From Dicyema japonicum (lineage: Eukaryota; Dicyemida; Rhombozoa; Dicyemidae), in the NCBI GenBank assembly GCA_011109175.1, contig RDEW01000018.1, positions 741,304 through 805,303 on the forward strand: a stretch of 64,000 nucleotides of DNA, read 5' to 3'. Below the pieces are notes generated by a model, which did no database searches, was not told the DNA's origin, and worked only from the letters and a program-made list of their open reading frames with translations. This document shows, one piece after another, positions 10,727-22,320 of this stretch (its first letter is position 1; each line of letters opens with the position of its first letter). The position numbers were made by a program, and so were the translations under genes.

Positions 10727-12840
10727 TTAGTGTAATCCGAAAAGAGTTATTGTTAGTAAACTGAATAAAGAAGTAGCAGCTGCATTAGAGTTGGTAGATT
10801 CGGTGGATCTGTTAGATGCAATGTCATCAGAACTCATGATCGTTGCCTCTTTTGTTGTCATACTGGTAGTCGAGGTGGTTTCTTAAATAACACCATTTTA
10901 AACTTTCTTCAGTATTCGAAAGAGTTTCAGGTTCGGAGCCCTCACATTTCACCAAAAACTTCCAATTGCACGTGCTCGTTTTGACATCAAAGAGTAGACC
11001 ATTTGCACAACTTTGAACGTTTCCTGTACTTCCAATTTGTGCACAATTCATGAATTTCGTACAGCCATCGAGTGGAAAATAGCCGATACTTTTGCAAATA
11101 TTACCTAAATTATATTCTTCTATAACTTGCATCAGTCACTGCTCCTCCAAAGTTGGGAGATACACTGAATTTGGTAGATGTGTTATCATCATAACTCACT
11201 GTCGTTGCCTCTTTTGTTGTCGTATTAGTAGTCGAGGTAGTGGTTTCTTAAATGACACCATTTTTAACTTTGTTCGTATTTGAGTTCGTTTCAGGTTCTG
11301 ACCCTCACATTTCACCAAGGATTTCCAATTGCACGTGCTCGTTTTGACATCAAAGAGTAGACCATTTCCACAACTTTGAACGCTTCCCGTACTTCCAATT
11401 TTTGGACAATTCATGAATTTCATACAGCCATCGAGTGGAAAATAGCCTATAGTTTTGCAGATGTTATCTAAATTATATTTTTTCTATAACTTTTATCAGT
11501 CACTGCTCCACCAAAGTTGGGAGATATGGTTGATTTGGTCATTGTGGTGCCGTCAGAAGTTGATCCAGTATCCATATTTGTTTTCCAATCCTTGATTTAG
11601 ACGAAACATTACAATTCCAGGATAAATGTTGAGTTCCTTGTGGATTGCCCCAATCAGAGGACTTTTTCCATTGTGACACTCTTTTCCGGTAAAATCGTCG
11701 AAATCTAATGTCCACACAAAGATTCCAGCTAATCCGTTGTCTTTTACATAATTTGCCTGAAATGTGAAATTTGAGCAACTTTTTCGTTAATGCTTTCGAT
11801 GGTCTCGTATCCTAGCCAATAATAATCTTTTACTCCATGTGCCGCCTTTTGGGTGTCGTCCCAAACATTTTTGTATCCTTCATTACAATACTAAATTTAA
11901 TTAAATTATAAAACTTCGAGATATGATAAAATCCCACTGTTGTACAGAATATGCCCCATTGGAGTTCCACCAACTTTTACATCTCCAACACGTGGATTCT
12001 TTGTCATTGTTTTAAATCCTTGAGCATACGTAGGGATCCCGATAAGGATCTTGGACAGTGGTGTTCCTTGATTATGCCAATATCTCACAGCAAAGTCCTA
12101 AACTAAAGGTTTTAGATACTGTGCAGAATTGGTCATTCTCATTCAAGCAGTATAATCCAGTTTGGTGACCAACCACACGTGAAAATTGACCATAAAAATC
12201 ATAAGTCATGATGTTAATGTAATCAAGGTATCTATTTCGGCTCAGTAAGCACAGTTACTTGGAAACACTTGGAATGTCGTAGGAGACTGAAGCTTTTCCC
12301 ATTCCAGCAGAAACTGCGGCTGTCAGCAAATATGTTTCTGAACTATCCCGTTTGAATTCTTCACTCAAAGCCTAATATTATTTCCATTTATTACTTTCAT
12401 CATTCGAGTATATTTTTCCTTATCATTTGGGTATTCCCAGTCAACGTCAAATCCATCAAAATTATATTTTTTGAGATAATTCTTTGTATTTTTAGCGAAT
12501 AATTTGCTGTTCTTTTCATTACTTGAGACTAAATTGAATTCACTAAAAAGTCTTTCCCATCCCCCTACTGACAAGAGGACTTTTAAATTTGGATTGATGT
12601 TCTTTAGTGAAGTGACTTTTTTATAGTTGTCAAGTCCGTCTATTTATAATTCATTCATCATGCCTGGCAAATCAGACCAGGGATCAGTCGGGGTGGGAGT
12701 CAAAGTCTGGGCGTCAATATTGGCAAAGGCATAGATTATATGTGTACAGAGGTATGGATACATGTACTTGGCATCGTACTTGGCATTCCCTTTTTTGTAA
12801 ACCGCCCAATTTGTGTAGTAGCATGTTAATATTTTCTCTA
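10727..12840 (-). CDS. GH18 chitinase with two chitin-binding modules, copy A
   Basis: Secreted or surface chitinase (glycoside hydrolase 18), which hydrolyses beta-1,4-GlcNAc polymers. The minus strand shows the N-terminal strand CYYTNWAVYKKG, then LKVLLSVGGWERLF, then the catalytic FDGFDVDWEYPND with the acid Glu (DxxDxDxE intact), then KILIGIPTYAQGFK and later YWLGYETIESINEKV. Downstream are two peritrophin-type chitin-binding domains with six Cys each (CKTIGYFPLDGCMKFMNC near 11,440 and its twin near 11,060), separated by a Thr-rich linker (TTTSTTNTTTKEATT). The extreme C terminus is hydrophobic (FSLLTITLFGLH), like a GPI-anchor signal. Introns of 22 nt follow each chitin-binding domain. 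An in-frame TAA follows MMNEL near 12,645 and no signal peptide was found, so this copy may be damaged. Confidence 0.85.
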
Positions 12841-13683
12841 GAATTCAATATAATGGATACCATTTTGGATTATGTTAAAGAGTAAAATCTAAAATTAGAC
12901 TGTTAACCAACAAATTACAGTTAATAAGTTAAAAAGAGAGAAAGACATTTTGACTAAATTTTAAAAGTAAAAATTTTATTGAAATATGATTAGCCAGTTT
13001 AAAAACTAATTTTTGTTAATATATTAATTGAAACTAAAAATTTAATTTTTAACAATAAATTTACTTTTTAATATTTTTTATAATCTAAAATTTATTGCTT
13101 TTCCTTGCTCCACTTGACGGTTCATCTTTGATTGTGAGAACTAGGATCATCAGTTAGTTGAAGACATTTGCCCTTCTTAACACGGTGATTCTTTGATAAT
13201 AAAGAAGTAGTTAAATAAATTCTAATTTAAAATAATAACCACTTTCTTAGAAGATCGATAATCGTATGAAAAATGAGAACCCACTATATGGATGCTTTGA
13301 ATCAACTAAGAATAATGATATTCAGTTATTATTATATCACATAAACTTAAATGGAAAAATTAGTTTATGATAAGCAACTTGCTAACCATTATTTTCTCAT
13401 AAAATAAGAATAGTATAGTGTTTTATTTTAACATTTTATACAGTCGATCTATGTTGATACTTCTGGCGTTATTTGCCATAGCACGTGATAGTTTATCAGG
13501 CTAATCGTGCAACTTGCAGGACTGAGGAGAAAGAGCCTAGAATGACACAATAACTCTTCAGAACATTGGGTTCCTGAGGTAACGCCCATAGTGTGTTCAA
13601 TGCCTGCAGGCCCTAGTGGGTCCCCGATCATAAAAATTTGAATTTATTTTCAAAAGATTTTTTTGATAAAATTAACTGTGTAA
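12841..13683. other. Intergenic, no gene seen
   Basis: Very AT-rich spacer upstream of chitinase A. The signal-peptide exon expected here was not identified. The open frame at 13449-13631 on the minus strand has no family features. Confidence 0.4.
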
Positions 13684-13830
13684 AACGCTTTCGTAAAAGA
13701 CCAAGAACAACCCTCCCGGTCGTTTTACAAAGCGATCTGAAAGGCATAAAAAAACATCGGCATCTGCTGACAACCTGGACAAACTGAGAAATCTGACTAA
13801 GAACAGAAATGTCTGGAACAAGGTAACTCT
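13684..13830 (+). mobile_element. LINE-A C-terminal fragment
   Basis: A 150-base scrap reading FRKRPRTTLPVVLQSDLKGI and then RNLTKNRNVW across a frameshift, equivalent to the last segment of LINE-A elsewhere in the window. Confidence 0.6.
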
Positions 13831-14087
13831 TTTTCTTATATTTTTAATGAAATTAACTTTGTTTTCAGTGGTTATTAATATACTCGATTAAACAAATTAT
13901 CATGATAACATTATTTTGATGAATTTACCAATTATTCATTTATATCATTTGTTAGTTATCCTTAATTAATTATGATTTCCTGAAAAAAAATTTACTTTAA
14001 TTTCTCTGAAAATTACAGGGAACATTCGAGTACTGATTGTTCCTTCATGTATTCCCTTGTTCCTCCATGCAGATTTGAACCCTGACA

Positions 14088-14342
14088 TTGCCGCATCAGA
14101 TGTTTTCGTGTTCGATATCTTCTGAGTCCATAAAAAAGGGGGACAAAAGTTGTATCCACAATGAGATGAAGACGTGCAGAAAGTGCGTCGGATCTCAAGA
14201 CGAACTCCGAACAAAAGTGAGATGGCTGCTTAAGGAGGTCGGGATCACAAGGCGGCCATGTTTCCCTCCTAATTTGTCAGTGATAATAAAAAAGCAATCA
14301 AAAACAACAACTTTACAACCACCAACTTCCATGCGGCTGTGA
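14088..14342 (+). other. Unrecognised repeat-like ORF
   Basis: Open frame containing CRKCVGSQDELRTKVRWLLK. A related reading, RKCSGTLSEGREKVRRLLRE, occurs on the plus strand at about 27,740-27,800. The shared protein-level pattern with no DNA-level identity suggests a fragment of an old mobile-element ORF, but I do not recognise the family. Confidence 0.3.
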
Positions 14343-14514
14343 TGTGCAAAATCTTGAATTATTTATTCCAAAAAAATATTATCGTTTCCTGTATTGAAAA
14401 GCTCGAAAGATCAAATTGTTAGAAAAATAATTTGCTTCCACAACTCATTGTTAACGCAACAAAAACTGACAAATTACTATGCTTTACAGTAACTAAGAGT
14501 CCGAGTTGCTGCGC

Positions 14515-14630
14515 CGTAAACCAAAGATACCAAAATGCAACTACAATCCTTGACATTGATCTTTCTGGGGATTTTGATACAAACCATCGAGGTCTCCAAC
14601 TAAATGCAGTGGAGGGATTTCTCGACTAAG
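14515..14630 (+). mobile_element. LINE RT motif A fragment
   Basis: Reads RYQNATTILDIDLSGDFDTN followed by HRGLQL, matching the motif A neighbourhood of LINE-A (LGIDMSRAFDSVDRG). No other RT motif adjoins it. Confidence 0.5.
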
Positions 14631-14822
14631 AATGATAAGAATCTGCAAGGTAGTACGGTTTTAAATGTGTTAATAAGGTGAGCAAATTTCTGGAATGAGA
14701 TATCCCATACTTGTAGACAAAATTAGGTAGATAGTTCTTAAAACTTCAATATGTTTCAACACGAAGTCGTGGTGGAACATTGTCTACAGAAATGTTTCCG
14801 TCTTGTAACAAAAGTAACTTAC

Positions 14823-15190
14823 GAAACCAATAAAAAGACTTCTTTGACTGTTTATTTTGTGAACACCACGTGTGCTTATTTTGGAATATTTCAGATTTAA
14901 TGGCTCTAAACACTGTCGAGTTTGCAAGACCTGTATTGTAGGGTTCGATCACCACTGCAGATGGCTGGCCACGTGCGTTGGCGTCAGGATTTATCGGTAT
15001 ATGATTTTGTGAGTTATGTGAGGTCATATATTGTGTTTTTGACTTGTTTGTCGTTTGGGGGATTTTTCAGTCATCACTGTTGTTGATGGAATTGACAGTA
15101 GTCTTCCAAAATCGTGGTAATTCCAACATTTTGGGTATAAAATGTATTAATGAGAGTCAAAAATGATAATCTGACAACCAACCTAACAAT
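14823..15190 (+). pseudogene. Partial duplicate of the DHHC palmitoyltransferase
   Basis: About 370 bases nearly identical to 6778-7146. They span the intron before the DHHC core, the core itself ([20 protein letters not shown]) and the following hydrophobic exon. Both ends break abruptly: the match stops after CAACCTAACA at 15,188, and on the left at about 14,823. Flanking exons are absent, so this is a gene fragment. The presence of the intron argues for DNA-level duplication rather than retrocopying. Confidence 0.9.
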
Positions 15191-15194
15191 CAGG

Positions 15195-18100
15195 GTTTTC
15201 TCCTTTTCATCTAGCGGTTCCTCACCCTTTTTATAAAGGGCCAGCTTGATTGCCATCCTCCTCGTTATGTTCAAAAAATTGATTATTCTTTCTTTTTTGG
15301 GCGAAAAATACAATCCTTCACATCCGTAGATGGAAAATTCTTTCAAAAATAAAGATAAACGTCTTTTTCTTCAAATCGAGTTTTCGTAGACACAGAAGTG
15401 CTTGTATGCCTTTTTCCTCATTTTGGCACCTTTTTCATAATTTCCTCTACACCCATAACAGACACATAAATAACGCAAATGATCAACATTGCTGATACCA
15501 TCAGTGTGTACTCCTGTCGAAAAAACTTTATATTGTGTGAAATTCTCATAGCTTTTGACTTTTCCATTGAGAGACTTAAGCCACGGGATTTACACTAACA
15601 GATAATTTCTTCAAAAAATCCACGTCATCTTCCTCCCTGGGAGCCGGAAAATCTTTAATAAATATATTAAATAGCAGAGGACTCAAGACTGATCTTTGTG
15701 GAACTCCCCTCTTCATAACAATCTCTTCAGAAGTAAATTTTCCACATCTCACAAATTATCTTCTCCCTGATTTGTGTCCCTGAAGAAGATTTTTTAACCA
15801 AACAAGTAAAAGTTTTGGGATTCCAGTTGCGACTTGCTTACAAAACAGTGCGTCATGCCTAACACTATCGAAGGCTTTCGATATTTCCAAGCAGACGACA
15901 CTCAGTTGATATTTGAAGTTCCTGGCCTTCTCAATCTCAGAGTTAAAGATGAAAAAACAATCTCCACATGGTCTCCCTGGATGAAGGCTCCATTGTTCAT
16001 TGCTGAGAAAATTCCGTGATTCAATATGGCGTGTAATTCTTTTTATAAATCAGCATGACGTTATACGCGCCCTTGTTCGGAGGACCACGAGGAACATGGA
16101 CTTTTCCGTTTCTACACTCTACCAACAAACAATCGCGCCTGCCATTGAGTATGCCTCCGTTGCATGGAGATTCGGGCTATCGGAGTCTTTGGTCCAAAGA
16201 ATCAACTCGATATACCGGAAAACAATCAGTATGCTTTCCCCACGTAATGGATCAACAGTCGACCCACTACTCATAAAAGCTAAGATCCGTAGTCGTGGCT
16301 CCGGATTTCTTCGCGTCTGTGAGGAAGATGGAAATCCGCTTCGCCTGATCCTTCCCATGGCAAGAGAAAATTCCCCTCCCCGATCGGATTCCTCTGCAAG
16401 ACCGAGAGAAGGCTTTTCCGGAAAGTAGTGGGGACGATGGAAGATCATAGACGTCGAATGGCACAAGTGATTGCGAGGACTGGGATCACCTAACTGTCTG
16501 ACTCTTTTGTCTTTCTTTCTCGGTGTTCCCGGGGATATTAAAATAAATAAAAAAATAAATAAATCAGCCTCTCCATGATTGTTGAAATTGAGTTTATCAG
16601 ACAAATATTATCTTGGTTTTTGGATCATCCAAATAATGCAATCCTTCTCGAGCTTTAGGTACATATAGTATATTGAGACTTGCTCGGTCCACTTTTTCCG
16701 AAGTTGATTTCGTTCTGAAATTTCCTGTTTGATATGGGTAGGGACAGCAGCTTCAGGATCTCGCGACGGTATATGACTCAACCTGATCTTCACGCATATA
16801 GACATCTCAGATATTCATAGAGTACCTGAGGTGATTCCTTGAATAAACGAATAGCGATTTTGTTTTTTCCAGGAGCATTGTCTTTAATACATTTTACTGC
16901 ATTTTCAACTTCTCCAACATTTATAGGGCTGTGACGTCGAGGTAAAAAACTAATTACTTTTTCCAGCTTTTCTTTTAGAGAACTGAGGGTTTAAACGAGA
17001 CAGTTGCTCATCAGGGTTAACCTGATGTATTTTCAAAAGTTCGTCCTCAAACAGGTTAGGAATTTCTTCTAAAGATACAGGAGACCCATCATGACATTGC
17101 AACAATGGGATTTCTTTTCTGGATTTACGTCCGGTTACTTTATTATAGACTTTCCAAAAGTTTGGGTTTTTTCGATACAATTCGCTGCACTGAGATATCC
17201 AAAAATTATTCTTATTCACTTTCTAATCTGCGCATTTCTTGTAGGATCATAATTTCTAGCTCCATGAGTCTACGGTCATTCTACGATAGTCTTTCAAAAA
17301 GACTATAACATTTTTTGTGTCAAAAGAGAATTCTTGTTAACCAAATAGACTTTAGTAGTATATGTTTCGAGGTACGATTTATAAAACAAATAGAGAGTCA
17401 CTAGAACTCTCAAGATCCAATTTGGGAGACTCCGGATTACAAAAATTCCCAAAACGTTCCAAATGTATAACAATGCTTTTTCGGTAACGGTCCCAGTTTA
17501 TACTTATCAGATCATAGCATACTAGAGGAGACTTAATTTCGTCCTCTAAAGGAGTTAGGTTGAGTTTATAAAAGACTGATAGATGATCACTACCAATATC
17601 ACCAAATGTAATCGGTCGTTCCAAAAATTGATGAACAGATTATGACTTAAAGCCATCCCCAAATAATCCAAGCCACTCGGAGAATAGTCATTCGGGGTCG
17701 AGGACTTCACAACGGTAAATCCAGAAGACACAGACATATCCTCCAAAATAAAACCGTCTCTGTTCGTACCCAACAACCAAACGTGGTATCTTTCGAGTTT
17801 AAGTCTTCCAAAAGGATCATGAACGGTGTAGTTTCGTCATGAAAAAAAAGATACGAAAATATTTTTTTTAGAATACATTCCTCCAATTTTCATCCACATA
17901 TTTTCCAATCGTACTTCCAGGGAAACAAACTCAACAATTCTTGGGATCTGATCTTCAGATTACGAACCTTTAGATTTAGTCTGTAGAACAAAGATGTATC
18001 CGTTCCCGTAACCGAACCAAACTTCCATTTAAAATCAAGAGAACAATATCCCTCATTTTGAAAATTATTCTCACTCTTTAACTTGGTTTCATTAAAAATT

Positions 18101-18460
18101 AATATATCAACGGGATTGGTGGATAGGATATGCACAATCTCAGAACTCCTTCTCTTTAAGGATCGGGCGTTCACCGCAATGATAGTAAGAACAGACTTCA
18201 TACTTGTAGAACCTCTGCCTCTCCAAAAAAGAGGGCCAACAGGTTCCTGACGTCAAGTCCTTTTCGGCACAAATATGAACCTGTTTGTCATTAGCGTTTA
18301 TTAATTCCAAGTCTGCAACTGGGCCTTCCGTCAGATTAGGAGTACCGACAGTATTCCATTTGTTCATGTAATTTGTAACAATGTTTATATTGTCAGAAGT
18401 TTGGTTGTTTTCATGGTCGACATTTTCGAGTCTATTTGGGTTGAAAATCATATTTATTGA
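15195..18460 (-). mobile_element. LINE-B (jockey/CR1-like), nearly full length but broken
   Basis: Non-LTR element read right to left. An N-terminal leader runs from about 18,450. An APE-type endonuclease starts with VLTIIAVNARSLKRRSSEIV and ETKL (about 18,060-18,190). It continues through SGLDYLGMALS (about 17,690) and ITFGDIGSDHLSVFYKL (about 17,600; the SDH catalytic triplet). A linker follows (YRKNPNFWKVYNKVTGRKSR near 17,150). The RT has ISKAFDSVRHDALFCKQV (about 15,860, motif A), KRGVPQRSVLSPLLFNIFIK (about 15,690, motif B), and a distal part at 15,200-15,350. Stops and frameshifts are numerous. A foreign LINE 3' piece sits at 16,020-16,562. Confidence 0.8.
16020..16562 (+). mobile_element. 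LINE-C 3' end inserted in LINE-B
   Basis: Plus-strand fragment encoding the end of a LINE ORF: STLYQQTIAPAIEYASVAWR, then RINSIYRKTISMLSPRNGST. The tail is CTTTCTCGGTGTTCCCGGGG followed by AAATAAAT repeats. The same tail occurs at 54,9 and 62,7 kb. LINE-B coding (minus) flanks it on both sides, so it is a nested, 5'-truncated insertion. Confidence 0.8.
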
Positions 18461-18649
18461 ATGTGTATATTTTCCCCAAACACTTTCAACAGTCTCAGCT
18501 TAAACCCACTTAACGGGTCGAAGCACCTTCTTAGTCATTGGATTTGAGTAATTCTGTAAACCTCACACAATTTTCTGATATGACAGTTCTTGAACTCTGT
18601 GCCGTTGTCTATAACTGACAACAACCAAGAAAAATGATCATTTTGACTT

Positions 18650-19052
18650 TCAAATCTACACAAATAACCTAATGATCGTCAAATTATTTCAGTGGCACTG
18701 CGAACTGGCAAACATTGCAGTCATTTACCACTTGACGAATAATTTATTTTTTAATTTCGCAAAATCTCCTCCGACAAAGCGCATCCAAAGCATTATGTCC
18801 ACAATGATTTGTCTGGTGATTTTCTTGAGTAATATTTCTCATTTCTTCTGTGCTTGTTGATGTTATCACAAGCTTGTGTCGTCCGTCAACAGCTTTGAGA
18901 TAAAGCTTTCTGTCAATAATTATAAAATTTTCAGCTTTCTTTGTTAAGCGGTACTTCTTAAGTTTCGAAATATTTACGTCTTGATTTTCAATGATTGATT
19001 GTAGAAGTTTGTGCTCGTCATTATCTTTGATAAAAATCCTGCTATGGGCCAT
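18650..19052 (-). mobile_element. Ginger-like integrase, N-terminal zinc domain
   Basis: The minus strand encodes FIIIDRKLYLKAVDGRHKLV and then HQTNHCGHNALDALCRRRFC, IRQVVNDCNVCQF. The spaced His-His and Cys-x2-Cys fit the integrase zinc-binding domain of the KRBA2/Ginger group. The catalytic core is missing or decayed on the left. A relative with its core intact lies at 45.9-47.3 kb. Confidence 0.6.
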
Positions 19053-19460
19053 TAGGTTAACGTAACAAGTTTTTCTAGCATGGATTATTATTTTATATTC
19101 AATATATAAGTTATGTAGACGAAAATTGGCGTAAATTTTTCATAAAAATTATTAATAATTATTAAAAAATAATTATCTATAAAAAAGAAAAGGTACTTGT
19201 ATTGATTAAGTTTTAGTGACAGTTATGATATCGGATGAAAACTGTATGACAGCCCTTGGCGCGGTAGCAGCTTCGGCGCGCGACATATTATCCAATTCAT
19301 AATTTAAAAATGCTATGTTTTTTAATTAATTGAGATTTACCATTTAATCGTAAACTTTATACATTATAAGTACATAAAACAAAGATTTTGTACATTAAAG
19401 TACAAAGATTTTGATATATTCAGACTTGAGGGCGTAGCGGATTCTTTATTATTGTGATCA
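19053..19460. other. Spacer, no gene seen
   Basis: AT-rich sequence with a short GC-rich patch (GGCGCGGTAGCAGC near 19,259). I see no coding or RNA feature. Confidence 0.4.
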
Positions 19461-19661
19461 GTACTAATTTTCACTTCAAGCATTTTACTATTGTTGTAAT
19501 TGTTGTAACCAAGATATTGTTCGACAGTGGGGAGGATCCTATCTTTAATTCCACAGTTTGAGGTGGTGATCAGTTCCTCGAATACGTTAGAGTAGAGAGT
19601 TTTAAAGAAGTCAGATATCTGTCAATAAAATAGTTAGTGTTAAAGGTTATTTTTTAAATTG

Positions 19662-20815
19662 TTAGTGTAATCCGAAAAGAGCTATTAGAAAACTGAATAA
19701 AAAAGTCACAGCTGCACTAGACTTGTGAGATGCGGTGGATCTGTTCGATGTAATGTCATCAGAACTCATGGTCGCTGCCTCTTCTGTTGTCATACTGGTA
19801 GTCGAAGTAGTGGTTTCTTAAATGACATCATTTTAAACTTTTTTCAGTATTCGAATAGGTTGCAGGTTCGGAGCCTTCAAATTTCACCAAGGACTTCCAT
19901 TTGCACGTGCTCGTTTTGGCATCGAAGAGTTGACCATTTGCACAACTTTGAACGTTTTTTGTACTTCCAATTTGTGCACACAATTCATGAATTTCGTAAA
20001 GCCATCGAGCGGATAATAACCGATACTTTTGCAGATGTTACCTAAATTATATTCTTCTATAACTTGTATTAGTTACTGCTCCACCATAGTTGAGAGATAC
20101 ACTGGATTTGGTCGATTTTTTCCAATCCTTGATTTATACTAAAAATTACAATTCCAGGATAAATATTGATTTCCTTGTGGATTGCCCCAATCAGAGGACT
20201 TTTTCCATTGTGACACTCTTTTCCGGTAAAATCGTCGAAATCTAATGTCCACACAAAGATTCCAGCTAATCCATTGTCCTTTACATAATTTGCCTGAAAT
20301 GTGAAATTTGAGCAACTTTTTCGTTAATGCTTCTGATGGTCTCGTATCCTAGCCAATAATAATCTTTTACTCCATGTGCCGCCTTTTGGGTGTCGTCCCA
20401 AACATTTTTATATCCTTCATTACAATACTAAATTTAATTAAATTATAAAACTTCGACATATGATAAAATCCCACTGTTGTACAGAATATGCCCCATTGGA
20501 GTTCCCCAACTTTTACATCTCCAACACGTGGATTCTTTGTCATTGTTTTAAATCCTTGAGAATACGTAGGGATCCCGATAAGGATCTTGGACAGTGGAGT
20601 TCCTTGACTATGCCAATATCTCACAGCAAAGTCCTAAACTAAAGATTTAGATTCTGTGCAGAATTGGTCTTTCTCATTCAAGCAGTATAATCCACTATGA
20701 TGACCAACCACATGTGAAAATTGACCATAAAAATAAAATGACGTTAATGTAATCAAGGTATCTATTTCGGCTCAATAATCACAGTTACTTGAAAACACTT
20801 GGAATGTCGTAGCAT
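19662..20815 (-). pseudogene. GH18 chitinase copy B, 5'-truncated
   Basis: Paralogue of chitinase A at high identity, from the middle of the GH18 domain to the stop codon. It keeps KILIGIPTYSQGFK, YWLGYETI, one chitin-binding domain (about 19,870-20,050), a Thr-rich linker (TTTSTTSMTTEEAATMSSDD) and a hydrophobic C terminus (TFLFSFLIALFGLH), again like a GPI signal. It has one chitin-binding module where copy A has two. Homology to copy A stops at 20,815, before the catalytic DxxDxDxE, and LINE sequence starts there. A catalytically dead fragment. The downstream flank also matches the flank of copy A, without the hAT insertion. Confidence 0.85.
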
Positions 20816-20816
20816 C

Positions 20817-21330
20817 CCTTTCCACAGATGTAAAATGATCTTGGGTGTGACAATTGATATGCATCTCTGTTTAACACCTCACGTAGAAAACATTATATTG
20901 AAATGCGAGAAGAAACTGAAGGTATTGAAAAGTTTATCGGGAATATGGAAAAGTGGTACTCACCCAGTCTTGATGAACTTATACAAACAATACATTGAGC
21001 CATGTTTCTCATATGCATTCGCCTCGTGGGGACCGTCCATATCCTGGACAAATATGAGAAAAATTGAGGAAATGCAAAAAAGGGTTTACAGAGTAACGGA
21101 GAATTGGATTTGTGAAGATCACCGAACCGGACCTACGCTTCTGGATGCCCTTATGAGACTTGATTCCAGATCACCGGAAGATGGCCTTGAAAATTCAGGC
21201 AGCCGTCCTGTACGTTCATACGCGGACACGAAGGAAGAACACCGGCAAAGATGAGGTCTCTGTTAGAATGCATTGGGATCACGTGATAATTAGTTTGGTT
21301 TTACTGTGGTCATGGGTTAAATAAAATAGT
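20817..21330 (+). mobile_element. LINE-D 3' fragment
   Basis: Reads LGVTIDMHLCLTPHVENIIL, LMNLYKQYIEPCFSYAFASW and ENWICEDHRTGPTLLDALMR: the post-RT region of a jockey-like LINE. It ends near 21,330 with GTGGTCATGGGTTAAATAAA. An inverted partial copy of the last 240 bases lies at 49,625-49,870. It directly truncates chitinase B. Confidence 0.75.
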
Positions 21331-21738
21331 TAGGATTGTACAACCGGTTCACGTTCACCCACCTTACATGTACTTGTTTCTCAACATTTAACGAAAAGTA
21401 AGTTACTGGCTCAAGTTCAATTAACTCAATATATTACGTAAAATGACAAATCCCATTAGGCCTGTTTTGTGACCTGCTCTTTCATTTCTTTTGTAACTGC
21501 GTACAGTGAAGTCCCTCTAATTGGCCAGCCCTTAAAGTCATGGCTAAAAATTCAAAAATGTGTTCAAAAAAGCCAATTTTCCTAAGAAATTGGTAACACT
21601 ATTAAAATACATAAAATTTATTTTTACTAACCTTTTTCTCAATTATTTTATTAAAAAATTTCTAACTAAAATTTTTACTATGTGTTCGAAAGTTTCTCGT
21701 TGCAACTATACAAGGCTTAATATTTCAAATAAATAAAA

Positions 21739-21872
21739 TAATCAGTTAATTTATCCCCAGTAAAGCATATTTAAAACTGCCATCCATCCAAAGTGGACCC
21801 ACTATCGACGTTGCGTTGCCTCTCACGATTGCAACAGAGATCAACTGGAGTAGCCACCGGGTCTCACGTGCG
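21739..21872 (-). repeat. Inverted-repeat partner of 9213-9353
   Basis: Reverse-complement copy of the block inside the hAT element, differing by a few bases and a 9-base gap. Confidence 0.85.
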
Positions 21873-22053
21873 TAATTGTTTCCAAAAACTATAAATTTTG
21901 AGATATAAGAGAATAATGCTACATCATGCCTAACAATCGCTCACAGATTTTCTGATTTATATATTATTCGAATTTCACAAAAAACATTGAATATTATTCT
22001 TAATTCCCGAGAGTCCATATTAAAACATTTTTAATGATTGGTTAATAACAATT

Positions 22054-22320
22054 TTGTTATTAATGGACAATTGTCCTGCTCATTGTATAAATTCCAAATT
22101 GAAGATCATTCAAATATTATTTTTTCCTAAAAATAGTACAGGCTTCATACAACCTATTGCGATCATTAAAACATTCAAAGTTCATTTTATTAGACATGAA
22201 TTGCTTTATTTAACACAACTAACATTTCAGTTTATGAATCTTATAAAAAAGATGAATTTGACAGACATGGTTTTTCTTACGGATGGCATAAGAAGATGTA
22301 AATTGCATAAAAAAATCTAG
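22054..22320 (+). pseudogene. pogo transposase C-terminal DDE fragment
   Basis: Contains LLMDNCPAHC, the second catalytic Asp motif of pogo/Tigger transposases, then FFPKNSTGFIQPIAIIKTFK, matching the usual NxTxxxQPxDxGxIxxxK except that the Asp of QPxD is replaced. The N-terminal DNA-binding part and the first DET motif are absent. Non-functional. Confidence 0.8.

Noticed and set aside
13449-13631. 60-codon minus-strand ORF
   Set aside because: Short, no motif, no conserved neighbour, no plausible splice partners.
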